NCBI GenBank assembly: GCA_024291935.2
Contig: CM044316.1
Location: 9,540,501 to 9,604,500 of the forward strand
Direction: 5' to 3'
DNA: 64,000 nt
Source: Okapia johnstoni
Taxonomy: Eukaryota > Chordata > Mammalia > Artiodactyla > Giraffidae
The notes beneath the pieces are model-generated. The model saw only the letters and a program-made list of their open reading frames with translations. It did no database searches and was not told the origin of the DNA. This document shows, piece after piece, positions 49,619-63,010 of this stretch; position 1 is the first letter of the stretch, and the number at the start of each line of letters is the position of its first letter. The position numbers and the translations under genes were made by a program.

Positions 49619-52600
49619 GTGAGTGACAGCGATGCGGGAGGACAAGGGGTATTGTGTCCCCTTGCCAACCAGTGCCCGCGTGCCAGCTGGTGCATGTCAG
49701 GCATTCTGGGCACCGCCGTCGGGATCGCCCCGTGGCCATGTGTGGGGGGTCCACAGGGGAATATGAGGGTCTCCTGAGCTCCCAACCTGTTTGGGGGCGG
49801 AATGGTGGGTGGGAGGACCGCCTGCTCCCCGCCCCCCGAGCCGCGCCCGCTGTGCCCCTGCCCGCAGCGAGGTGCAGAAGGCGGTGAACACGGCCCGCGG
49901 GCTGTACCAGCGGTGGTGCGAGCTCCTGCAGGAGAGCGCGGTGGTCGGACGCGAGGAGCTGGACTGGACGACCAACGAGCTACGGAATGGCTTGCGCAGC
50001 ATCGAGTGGGACCTCGAAGACCTGGAGGAAACCATTGATATCCTGGGGGGGGGGTGGCATGGGAGAGTCCATTGCAGGGGCAGGGGGCGCTGGGAGCCAG
50101 CACTTGGGGGAGGCTGCTCACCTAGGAGGTGTTGAGGACTTTGAGGCGTAGGAGGGTGCACGTTCTATTGGGTTCTGGCCTTGACTCTTGACTCGCCGCA
50201 TACGCATAGTGGAAGCCAACCCCGGCAAGTTCAAGCTCCCAGCTGGAGACCTGCAGGAGAGAAAGGTGTTTGTGCAGAGGATGCGGGAAGCAGTGCAGGT
50301 GAAGAGAGTTTCTGATGGGGTGAGGAGGGTTGGGGTGTCTTTTACTCTCTAATGCTGTCCTTATCTGTAGGAAATGAAGGACCATATGGTCAGCTCCACA
50401 GCCATAGCCTTCATGGAGAGAAATAACAGGGAGGTAAGGCATTCCAACCCAGTGCCCTCACCCGCTGTGTCTCGGGTTGATCCTCTGAGTGCAAGCGTGG
50501 CCCCTCTGTGCATTTGCCTGTCTCCTGGGGACCCGTGCGTCTGTCCCTCTGCATCAGTCCTCAGCTTAGTACACAGTTGTGTCCATGCTGTCTACCTGCC
50601 TGCTCTTTCTGGATGAGCACAACTGATTTCTCTCTGTGTGTATGATCCATTCTGCCGTCTCCTGTGGGTCTATACTCTACAGGTTTTCTGTGTGTGTGGC
50701 AGCCTGTCTCCTTTTCTTGCTCTCTGTGTTATTGTTTCCAGGATATGTGTTTACCTTTTTTTTTGTTCCTCCTTTTTTGGGCCATGCCCAGCAGCACGTG
50801 GGATCTTAGTTTCCCCAACCAGGGGTCGAACCCTTGCTCCTGTGGCCCCTGCATTGGGAGCTTGGAGTCTTAACCACTGGACCACCAGGAAAGTCCCTGT
50901 GCTTTTTTTTTAATCTGTGTAGGCACTTGACTTCTCTGAACTTGGCCCCTGAGTGGATTGGATCCCTGTTGGCCTTGGGTAGATCTACCATTTCCCTTTT
51001 GTGGGTGTGGTTGCCCTGTGTGTGTACCCACTCGTGTCTTTTGTGTGCATCCTCTCTGCTGCCTCTGTGTGTGCACCTTTTCCCTCTGTGTTGTGTGTTC
51101 ATTCTTTGCATGTTGTGTAACAGCAGCCTCACTCAATACACCTACACTGGGATCTGGAAGGGTGGGGGGCTGAAGCCTGCAGCAGCTTGGTGTCCTGTGG
51201 CAGGATCCACATGCCTTCCAAGTGTGCTGTTTTGGGGATTTATGTTCAAATTCTTTTTATTTATTTGTTTGGCTGCATCAGGTCTTAGTTCCCCCACTGC
51301 ATGTGGGATATTTTTTTAATTAAAAATTAATTAATTTTTGACTGTGCTGTGTCTTTGTCACTGCACAGGCTTTTCTCTAGTTGCGGTGACTACTCTCTGG
51401 TTGTGATGGGCCCAGACCTTGAGGGCTTCAGTAGTTGCAGCATATGGGCTCAGTAGTTGAGGTTCAAGGACTCTAAAGCACAGGCCCAGTAGTTGTAGCA
51501 CATGGGCTTACTTGCTCCGTGGCATGTGGGAATCTTCCCAACCAGGGATTGAACTCATGTCTCCTGCACTGGCAGGTGGATTCTCCACCACTGAGCCATC
51601 AAGGAAGCTCCGACATGTGGGATTTTAGTTCTCCAACCAGGGCTTGAACCCATGTCCTCCGCAATGGAAGGCAGATTCTTAACCTCTGGACCACCAGGGA
51701 AGTCCCTTAAGTTCAGATTCTTAAATACCTGTGTTTATAGGTTTATAAGCATTCCTGGATTAATTTATTAAATCCTTGTTCCATCCTCAGAAAACACGAT
51801 TTATAGCCCTCCCCATTTTACAGATGAGGAAACTGAGGTACAGGGAAGTCAAGTGGTATGGCCTTGGGGTCACCTTGCTAGTAAATGATGGCCCTGAGGA
51901 ACCCAGACTATTCTACCTCTGAGACTGCCTTCCTGAATAACCACCATCTAGAATTACCACAAAACTTGTCAGTCTCTGCCGGGAGTGGGCGACCCTCCCT
52001 GAGCCTGCTGTCTGGGTCCCTACAGATGCTGACAGGCAAGCCGGCCACCCTGAAGTCCTCCAGCGACTTGCTGGATGCCAGTGTGCTATCGACCACCTAC
52101 ATTGAAGAGCAGCAGGCCACACAGCAGGTGCATGCAGGCGGCTGGCAGCCCCAGGCTGGAGGAGACTGCGGACAGCTCAGGGCTCCCTGCCAACCTCGGT
52201 TCCCACTCCTCCACCCTTCAGCTGATCCTGGACCAGCAGGATCAACAGCTGGAAATGGTGTCTGGGAGCATCTCAGTTCTGAAACACATGTCCGACCGCG
52301 TTGGGGAGGAGCTGGACGAGCAGGGCATGTGAGACTGGGACCCCGGGGGTGGGCCAGGAGCCCATGGCCAGCTGCTCTGGCATGCACAGAGCCTCCAGAG
52401 GCTGATGCCTTCCTGGTGTTGGCAGTATGCTGGACACCTTTGCTCAGGAGATGGACCACACCCAGTCCCGGATGGATGGGGTCCTTAGGAAGATGGCCAA
52501 AATATCCCACATAACCAGTGGTGAGTCTCCTGGGATGGGGGAGTAAGGGGGGGTGCTGCCTCCCCTCTGTGAACTCTGACCTTCTTGCCCGCAGACCGCC

Positions 52601-52671
52601 GACAGTGGTGTGCCATTGCGGTGCTGCTGGGGGTGCTTCTCCTGGTCCTCATCCTCTTCTTCTCTCTCTGA
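49584..52671 (+). CDS. STX10: STX10, syntaxin-10 (about 247 aa, eight coding exons)
   Basis: Exons: 49584-49618, 49868-50037, 50204-50298, 50371-50433, 52026-52127, 52222-52328, 52426-52520, 52595-52671 (744 nt with TGA at 52669-52671). Syntaxin-10 is a Qc-SNARE of the trans-Golgi network and endosomes, close to syntaxin-6, used in retrograde transport such as mannose-6-phosphate receptor recycling. Visible: the N-terminal syntaxin-6-like helical domain ([18 protein letters not shown]..., residues about 1-100), a variable linker (about 120-150), the SNARE helix ([10 protein letters not shown] to [10 protein letters not shown]), and a C-terminal membrane anchor ([19 protein letters not shown]). 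Human STX10 is 249 residues. Seven exon joins are consistent with the family protein; intron 2 works only as AT-AC (see finding). It is head to head with IER2 and tail to tail with NACC1. Confidence 0.96.
49868..50037 (+). CDS. STX10: STX10 exon 2
   Basis: The acceptor CCCGCAG ends at 49867. It encodes [18 protein letters not shown] through [10 protein letters not shown] plus one base of Gly. The boundary at 50037 is set by the AT-AC intron: no in-frame GT donor exists at this position. Confidence 0.9.
50204..50298 (+). CDS. STX10: STX10 exon 3
   Basis: It starts directly after an AC intron end (50202-50203), completes Gly and encodes [18 protein letters not shown] through MREAVQ. The donor GTGAAG begins at 50299. 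Confidence 0.9.
50371..50433 (+). CDS. STX10: STX10 exon 4
   Basis: The acceptor ATCTGTAG ends at 50370 and the donor GTAAGG starts at 50434. It encodes [18 protein letters not shown] to NRE, 21 codons in phase 0. Confidence 0.94.
50752..51705 (-). repeat. CHR-type SINEs in STX10 intron 4 (antisense)
   Basis: One copy at 50752-50898 ('ttgggccatgcccagcagcacgtgggatcttag ... ggaccaccaggaaagtcc'). A composite follows at about 51245-51705, including a CHR-2 body at 51320-51608 and another CHR end at 51609-51705. Confidence 0.75.
51775..51872 (+). repeat. MIR fragment in STX10 intron 4
   Basis: 'ccccattttacagatgaggaaactgaggtacagggaagtcaagtgg' is a MIR core. Confidence 0.75.
52026..52127 (+). CDS. 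STX10: STX10 exon 5 (linker and start of SNARE helix)
   Basis: The acceptor CCCTACAG ends at 52025 and the donor GTGCAT starts at 52128. It encodes [20 protein letters not shown] to [10 protein letters not shown], 34 codons. The human protein has ILAGKP at the same place. Confidence 0.92.
52222..52328 (+). CDS. STX10: STX10 exon 6 (SNARE motif)
   Basis: The acceptor CCCTTCAG ends at 52221 and the donor GTGAGA starts at 52329. It encodes [20 protein letters not shown] to ELDEQG plus two bases of Ile. The central Gln of the SNARE layer lies in this region. Confidence 0.95.
52426..52520 (+). CDS. STX10: STX10 exon 7 (end of SNARE motif)
   Basis: The acceptor TTGGCAG ends at 52425 and the donor GTGAGT starts at 52521. 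It encodes [18 protein letters not shown] to [10 protein letters not shown] plus one base of Asp. Confidence 0.95.
52595..52671 (+). CDS. STX10: STX10 exon 8 (membrane anchor and stop)
   Basis: The acceptor CCCGCAG ends at 52594. It encodes [18 protein letters not shown] to FFSL and TGA. The tail anchor is typical of syntaxin-6/10. Confidence 0.95.
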
Positions 52672-52970
52672 TCCCAGTCCTCCCCAGGGGGCAGTCCCTC
52701 CAGCTGTGGGGAGCTGGCAGGGCCCTGCCCCCTGGGAGGACGGGGAGGTCATGCCGGGGGAGCTGTCCCAAGGCTCTCATCTAGAGAGGATCCTCAGGGC
52801 CCCGGGCTGGAGCTCCTACCACCAGTCTGGTCTTAAGTGCACTTAGCGGGTGGTGGAGGAGGGGGACCTCAGACACACCCCTCCCCATCTCTACTCCCCA
52901 AAGCCATTGCTTTGTCCCTGTGCCTTCTACATGTGCCAACTTGGAAATAAAATCCCAGCCTTTATTATAT
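52672..52970 (+). other. STX10: STX10 3' UTR with AATAAA at 52946-52951
   Basis: A short 3' UTR, about 300 nt. AATAAA in GGAAATAAAATCCC is the only good poly(A) signal after the stop, so the mRNA likely ends near 52970. Confidence 0.8.
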
Positions 52971-53354
52971 ATGGTTGTATCATATGATATGGTGATCTGG
53001 ACTGGTGGCTGCCCCTGAATGGGAACTCCTGTTCTAAGACCCCTGCTTGCACACCCCGGGGCCAAGTGAGCATGTGTGCCCATGTGTGTTAGGGATTTCA
53101 ACGGTCAACATTCAGTGCAGAAAAGACTATTCTGGTGTATTTCTCAGATTTCATGATGGATCATTTCATTACCATCAAAAAAATCCAACCACTGATTTTT
53201 CCTTGAGTTTTTGAACTTCAGCCTAAACATCTTTTGCTTGTTCTGTGTCTCCAGTAGGTGAATCCCGGAGCTGGGGAGCTCAGCTGTGACTTCTGAGGGG
53301 CTCTCTTGTACACCAGGTCACTTCCATCCTTTTGTGATGCAATGTTCTAATAAG
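52971..53354. other. Spacer between STX10 and NACC1, nothing recognised
   Basis: No repeat or gene family seen. Confidence 0.45.
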
Positions 53355-53562
53355 GTGTGAGCGTGTGCTCAGTCGTGTCTGACTCTTTGAGACCCCATAG
53401 ACTGTAGCCCTCCAGGCTCCTCTGTCCATGGGATTTCCCAGGCAAGAATACTGGAGTGCATTGCCATTTCATTCTCCAGGGGATCTTCCTGACCCAGGGA
53501 TCAAACCTGTGTCTCCTGCATTGCAGGCAGATTCTTTACTGCTGAGCTACCTGGGAAGCCCA
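53355..53562 (+). repeat. Bov-tA SINE
   Basis: 'gtgtgagcgtgtgctcagtcgtgtctgactctttgagacccc ... gctgagctacctgggaagccc'. Confidence 0.88.
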
Positions 53563-53829
53563 CTACAAGGGAGCGTTTGTAGATTTAAGGACTTTGTTGT
53601 AGAGCCTACCTGAGTCAGAAATGATCCCTATAAGCTGGGTAAACTTCTAAGTGAATCTTCACTTACTGTCGTAGATGTTTCCATCCTGAGCATTATGTAC
53701 TCTGACATCAGAACAACCCTTGTATGTTTGACACATTGTAAAGTGTTGTGTGTTACAAGGCTGTCTGTCATCCCATTCAGCCCCAAAGGCTGATTTGTCA
53801 AAAAGAACCAAATATGTACAGATTCCCTT

Positions 53830-53955
53830 TTTTTTGTTTGTTTGTGCCAGGCAGCTTACAGGATCTTAGTTCCCCAACTAGGGATGGAACCCAGGCCCCC
53901 CTGCAGTGGAAGTGCAGAGTCTTAACCATTGGACCACCAGGGAAGCAGGGAAGTC
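53830..53955 (-). repeat. CHR-type SINE (antisense)
   Basis: 'gtgccaggcagcttacaggatcttagttccccaactaggg ... aaccattggaccaccagggaag'. Confidence 0.8.
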
Positions 53956-54650
53956 CCCCTCTCTTTTAATTTTTATTTTTCTTAATATATGTATTTTATT
54001 GAAGTGTAGTTGACTTGTTTTTCCCTTTTTTATTGTTGTTTTTAATGCAAAACTACTACCACTGATGTTATGGTTCAGGTTGTCGTGATCCATTCTATAC
54101 TTGGTTCTCAGTCTTCCTGGGCTTAAAAGACGTGCTTCTGGGAGTCTGACACCACCTTGCTGGGACTGCCTACATGTTCAGACAGGACTTTCTGTTCCTT
54201 GAGGTGCCTTTGGACCAGAGTCACCTCAGGATTTTTGTTGGTGAGTCTGTTGGCTCCCCCAAACCCTACTTTCTGTTGGCTGAAGCTAGGCCTCAGGACT
54301 CCAGAGGTGACTGGCCTTACTGAAACATGCCCAAGTGACCCTGTGAATTGTCACCCTCAATGATCTAACCTATGGAAGTTTAAGGCTCCCTCCAGTCATC
54401 ATGAGATGGTCGGACCTGGGCTGGGCGGAGATGAAACCTCTTTGTCTACCTCCCCAGCATAGATATCTTCATTTGATGGACTCTTTTAAGATCAGTCAAG
54501 TCTTCCCACACTGAGACATCTCTAAATCCACGGGCCCCTAAGGTATGTTTTGTCTTTCGTTTCAGTTGATAGAATTTTATTCTGTTCATATCCTCAGGAT
54601 ATGAAGATTCATATCCCTTTAAAGCCATCCTGACTTACATATATATATAT
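53956..54650. other. Spacer, nothing recognised apart from short A/T-rich pieces
   Basis: No gene or repeat family identified with confidence. Confidence 0.4.
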
Positions 54651-54781
54651 ATAATTTTTTTTTTTTTTTCTGCACTATGCAGCATGTGGGATCTTAGTTC
54701 CTCTTGATCAGGGATCATCGAACCTATTCCCCTCTGCATTGGGAGCAGAGTCTTCACTTCTGGACACCAGGGAAGTCCCCC
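54651..54781 (-). repeat. CHR-type SINE (antisense)
   Basis: T-run, then 'ctgcactatgcagcatgtgggatcttagttcc ... ttctggacaccagggaagtcccc'. Confidence 0.78.
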
Positions 54782-55084
54782 AGTGTTCCTCTGAATGCAC
54801 TGGTTCAGGATGGGGTGAGGGGTGTGGATGCAGGTTCCGGACTTGTGTCTGGGGCTGGGGGTGTCAAATACCATGGGAGGGCAGCAGGTGAGGGTGTCAG
54901 TAATCAATTGATGGAGCTGCTGCCCTTCCAGCTTTGGAGGGGATCCTGGGGAACCCCAGAGCAGGATTTAGGGCATACACCTGTGAGGCAACCACCTGGG
55001 GTAACCCAGAAGGAACTGGAAGGTATTGGCTGCCTGAGTCTGAAGCTGTCTCCCCATCTAAAATGCAATCCCCCCTCAAGCTGA

Positions 55085-55200
55085 TTGGAGAGGGAAATGG
55101 CACCCCACTCCAGTATTCCTGCCTGGGAAATAAATGGCTTGGATGCAGGAGCCTGGAGGGTTACAGTCCATGGGGTCTCCGACAGAACTGAGCAACTAAA
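55085..55200 (-). repeat. Bov-tA SINE, partial (opposite orientation)
   Basis: 'gagagggaaatggcaccccactccagtattcctgcctggg ... tctccgacagaactgagcaactaaac'. Confidence 0.8.
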
Positions 55201-55384
55201 CTCGTGATATTAAGGCATGTTTGGCACGGCCATCCTGAGGGCCCCCTACCCCACTGCGTTTGTCAGTGTGATACCCTGGGGTATGGGGGTGTTGATGTGT
55301 GGAAGGAGGGTGGCTCTGGTGTGCAGCAAGCGTCCCTTCCGGGACCCACCACCCCATGCCCCCAGTGAGCAGCTGGCAGCAGGA

Positions 55385-58029
55385 CTGTTACAAAGGCGTT
55401 TAGTTTATTCTCCTCATCAGTATCACTGATATTCTCACGGTTCACATTTCCCAGTGCGGCTCCTCTTCTTACAGTAGTTAATGTGCAATCTCACTTACGG
55501 GCCCAGGGGTGGGGAGGGGCTCGGCCCAGGGCGGGGAGGGTGTTGGCACTCCACGCAGACAGACTGTCCTGCGTGAAAGAGGCGAGGGTGAGTGGGCGGC
55601 CGGCAGGGGGGAGGGAGGTGGCCCCCCCCCAGTCTTTTTTGCGTTGGTCGGTGGTTCTCCATGTTCCTCCCTGGCTGCCCAGGCTTAGGGGTCCATGCAG
55701 CGCAGCGCAGGGCAGGGCAGGGCAGGGCGGGCTCGGGTGGAGGGGGCAGGGAAGGCAAGAAGGAAAAGCAGCAGGCCACCCAGGAGCAGGAAGCAGGGCG
55801 GGAGGGCGCAGGGGTGGCTCCCGGGGTAAGGCACAACCCTGTCTTTGGCTCTCCTGGTGAGGAGTTTCCTCCCCTGCACCCCTGCTCAGCCCGCTCCCCA
55901 CCCCCCAGACCACCACATACAGTCCAGGGAGCCGGGGGGGCGCCTCCTGGGGTCCCTGAAACAAGAGGGCTCTGCCACCCAGCCCAGTGCTGCAGGGGCT
56001 TGAGGAAAAAGGTGGGGAGGGGCTGGACAGAGGCCTGCCCAGGACAAGGGGGTGGGGAGGGAGAAGACCCCAGTCCCAGAGAGCTGGCCCCCACTAAGGC
56101 CTGGAAGGAGGGGAGCGCCTAGGGACTCCGGCTTCCTTGTGGGGTCTGGCTGGAGCCCCAGCCCACCCCTCGGCCTTGGTCGGCCCGGCAGCTTGCCAAG
56201 TGACCAGGATATTGTGCTTTGGGATCTATGCTGGGGTGGGTGCTGAGGCCAGGATGGGGGGGTGGGCAGGGTAGGTGTGGCTAAGGTGCTTGTGCTTTAG
56301 TTGGGGGTGTTGACTCCCCCCACACACTTGAGCCAGCTGAGGCCAGGAGAGCAGAGTCCCAGGACCCCAAATGGACTGATCCCCCCACCCCTGCAACAAG
56401 CAGATGTCAGGAAGGACCCCCCCCCAACCTCGGCCCCACAGGCTGGCGGGGGCTCCTGGGGTTTGGGGAGGGGCCAGGCCTCCAAGTCAGGTTTCAAGGG
56501 TCCAGTGGGCCCCCACCACCTCCTGTAGTCCCCTTGCCTTTGGAGAGAGAGGCTGCTGGGAGCAATGGGCGAGTCAGATTGGGGAGAAGACAGAGGCATG
56601 AGAATAAGGGCTAGAGACAAAAATGTGAAATTGCAAAGAATGACACCCAGTGGGTGCGTGTATGGGGGAAGGGGAATTAAAAAAAAAAGAATGCTCTGAG
56701 TTTACATGTATAACTCAAAAACCTGGGACACCCTTGCAATGGAGCCCCATGGGGGAGGCATCAAGGGTGAGTGGGAGCTGGCCAGACCCACAGGAGCCCA
56801 GGCAGAGCGGGACTTGGGGGGGGCCCCACCTTGGAAACGCGCACCCACACTCCACACACATGCGCAGCACATTCAGCCTGCCCCCTGGCCCCCCCACCCC
56901 ATCCTGCCTTCCACAGCTCCACAGCTCTGGGGACCAAAGGGGACATCAGACACAGTCCCATTGGTTTGAAAAATAAAAGGAATCTTATACTTCAATATTT
57001 CATTAGCTAAAAAAATGTTTTAAAAAGTATGTACAGGGGGTGGGGGCTGGGAGCCCTGCCGTGGGGGCGGGGTGGGGGTGGGGGCGGGAGGGAAAGGCAG
57101 CAGCCCCCTCCCCCTGGCTGGCTCCCCTTGGTTCCACCCCTGGTCCTACTGCCTCTTATGTCTTCATTTGTTTAAGAGTAAAACTTCTACACACGCACGC
57201 GCGCACACACACACATGCACACCCACACGCTTCTGCACGCCCCGGAAACCTCTCCTCCAGTCCTCAGAGACCCATGGTCTGCCCCCAAGGGCCCCCTCAC
57301 TCAGGACCTGCTCCTCCCAGGCCCCGGGGGACTGGTGATGGCAAGACAGGCTGAGCATGGGGAGGGGAAGAGAAGGGCGCTGGGCCTGCCACCGCCCACC
57401 ACCTTGGGTCGGTCAGTTTCTCTGAGCCTCAGTTTCCTCAGCTGTAAAATGGGCAGTCCTCACGGCCTCGCCTACCCCAGCCCCCAGGTGCAGGGACCCC
57501 AGCCCCCAGGTGCAGGGACAAACGAGGGAAACAGGAAGGCGCTTTTGGAAACGTGGAAGCACTGGGAGGTGGTGGCGGGAGGGGTCCTGAGAACCCGGGG
57601 GCCCCTGCAAGTCCCGAGGGGCTGCAGTGGGGGGGGGGGGGGCAGAAGCTGAGGAATGCTCCCACTTGGTGGCCCAGGGCCTGGGAAGGGGGTATTCCCA
57701 AGCCCCCCCAGGCTGGCCCCTCCCTGTGCCTGGCCTGGTGAGTGGGGAGTCACTAGGGGTTAGGAGATGGGGAGCAAGAGCCCCCCGACTGTGCATGAGT
57801 GTGTGCTAGAGAAGGCCACGCAGACCTCGCACCACCTGCCATCCTCTCCCAGCCCGGATCCCTGATCGGCTTGGGGTCAGGGGATGGGACAGGGGAGGCA
57901 GAGAAGCCGGGAGCATGCAGCACCCCCCGCGGGTCCTGGGGAGGGACAGACAGTAGCTCGTGACCAAGATGGCGGGTGGGTGTGACAGGAGGGGGAGTGT
58001 GATGGCCCCGCGGGAGGGCCCGGTGGGGG
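55385..58029 (-). other. NACC1: NACC1 3' UTR, about 2.6 kb
   Basis: It runs from the stop codon (58032-58030) to about 20 nt past AATAAA (55409-55404). It is GC-rich and free of ruminant SINEs although it neighbours several. It holds an old antisense-MIR-like piece at 57400-57460, a (CA)n-type tract at 57191-57228 and a short tandem copy at 57481-57518. The length is close to that I recall for human NACC1. Confidence 0.7.
55404..55409 (-). terminator. NACC1: Poly(A) signal AATAAA of NACC1
   Basis: TTTATT on the + strand (GAATAAACTAAAC on the - strand). The sequence just upstream in the transcript (55410-55500) looks conserved and non-repetitive. Confidence 0.6.
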
Positions 58030-61077
<3,048 letters not shown>

Positions 61078-61309
61078 GGCGGCGGCAGCTGCGCGGGCAA
61101 CAGGGAGAGACGTAGGGGCGGGATCAGGTGGCCAACCCAGCTCGATGCCGGGAGACAGGTGGGAGTGCGGACGGCGGCCACGTGGTGGAATCTGCCAGGA
61201 CCATAAGAATCGCCGCCCACTCCTGTCCCAGCAGGGCCTCGCCTCTGTGACAGGCTGTCCAGTCAGCTAAGTTGGGGTGGCCCATGCTGGGCTTCTTTCT
61301 GCAGAAAGA

Positions 61310-61502
61310 AGGGCAGGGACTCCCCATATTCCCAATGCAGGGGACCCAGGTTCGACCCCTAATCAGGGAACTAGATCCCACATGCTGCAACTAAGAGATC
61401 CCATACCTCGACTAAAGATCTTGCATGCTACTACAATAAAAATTAATAAAGATTCTGCGTGCCTCAACTAAGACCCGGTACAGACAAATAAGTAAACATT
61501 AA
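61310..61502 (+). repeat. CHR-type SINE in NACC1 intron 1
   Basis: 'gggactccccatattcccaatgcaggggacccaggttcgacccc ... ctaagacccggtacagacaaataagtaaa'. Confidence 0.75.
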
Positions 61503-61739
61503 AAAAAATAAAGGAGGGCAAAGGCATTCTTACACGTCTGTGCTTGAGTATTAAATGAGATAACATGGTGAGCACCCCATGAGCACTCACCAGCGCTAGC
61601 ACCACACACACAGGTAACTGGCATACAAACACCAAGAAGGCAGAGTCATCTGATGTTTCACACTGCTTTTGCAGGGCTGAGCACGTGACCCAGAACCACT
61701 GTTTGTTGAATGACTGAATGACCACTCAAGAAACCCTAA

Positions 61740-62845
61740 AACTTCATGAGAACATAATATAGTCACCAGGGCAATGCAAATCCAAACCACAGTGAGACAC
61801 CATTTCACACCCACCAGGCTGGCTAGAGAATCGCAAGGACAGAGGAGCCTGATGGGCTACAGTCCATGGGGTTCCAAAGACTCAGTCACAACTGAGCAAC
61901 TAACACACAGGCTGGCAAGAATAAAAAAAATAAATACTCTCAGTGAAGATGAGAAATGACTTGGGACCCTCCTACATTGCTGGTGGGAATGTGAAGTAGT
62001 GTAGCTGCTGTAGAAAACCACTCTTCAAATGGTTAAACCTGAAGTTACCATATGACCCAGCGATCCTACCTCTGGGAATTATACTTGAGAAATGAAAACA
62101 TATATCGACCAGTGGTTAAGACTGTGAATGTTGTTGTTTAGTCACTAAGTCACATCTGACTCTTTTGTGACCTCATGGACTGTAGACTGTCAGGCTCCTT
62201 TGTCCATGGGATTTCCCAGGCAAGAATACTGGAGTGGGTTGCCATTTCCTCCTCCAGGGGATCTTCCTGACCCAGGGATTGAACCGCCGTCTCCTGCATT
62301 GGCAGGCGGGTTCTTCACTGCTAAGTAAAGAACCTGGGAAGTTCCATGTGAATGTTCACAGTAGCACTATTCACAATAGGCAAAAGTTGGAACCAATAAC
62401 CTCAAAGGTGAATGGATAAACAAAATGTGATCCATCCACAGCTGAACACTACTCAGTTATAAAAAGGAGCAAATGACTGATAAACGCTCCAACTAGGATA
62501 AACCCCCAAAATATGCTAAATGCAAGAAGCCGGACAAAAAGACCACACATTATATATACTTCATATCCCACAAATAAGAAATGTCCAGGATGGGCAAATC
62601 CACAGAGACAGAAAGCAGATTTGGGGTTGCCTGGGGCTGGGCAGTGGGTGAGGGGTAGGGGCTGTGAGGACTGGGGAAGCGTAAGCAAACAGGAACAGGG
62701 TTTCTTGTTGTCCTCATAAGAAATGTCCAGTGATTGTGATGACATATGCACAACTATGAACATACTATAAAGCTCTGAACCAGTACACTTTTAAAAATGG
62801 GTGAACTGCTTGGTATGTGCATCTCAAGCTGTTAAATAAAAAAAG
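61740..62845 (+). repeat. Old L1 3' half with two Bov-tA insertions
   Basis: L1 pieces 'atagtcaccagggcaatgcaaatccaaaccacagtgagacacc', 'gggaatgtgaagtagtgtagctgctgtagaaaacc' and 'gaaatgtccaggatgggcaaatccacagagacagaaagcag'. A Bov-tA tail lies at about 61822-61912 and a Bov-tA at 62128-62330. Confidence 0.72.
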
Positions 62846-62911
62846 AAATTTTAAGACTAATGTCCCCTGTACAGAACTGAGGATAAGACTTGCCATGTAG
62901 TCTTTATTTTG

Positions 62912-63010
62912 TTGTTTAGTCGCTAAGTCGTGTCCAACTCTATGTGATTGTAGCCCACCAGGCTCCTCTGTCCATGGGAATTCTCCAGGAAAGAATATTG
63001 GAGTGGGTAA
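62912..63010 (+). repeat. Bov-tA SINE, 3'-truncated
   Basis: 'gttgtttagtcgctaagtcgtgtccaactctatgtgattg ... aaagaatattggagtggg'. Confidence 0.83.

Noticed and set aside
49791..50135. STX10 exon 2 read on to 50135 as one ORF (ends ...[12 protein letters not shown])
   Set aside because: The part after 50037 is intron: it departs from all syntaxins and holds a G10 run.
50054..50208. GT-AG splicing for STX10 intron 2
   Set aside because: The only nearby GT (50054-50055) adds 16 nt and, joined to the AG ending at 50209, puts VEANPGKF out of frame.
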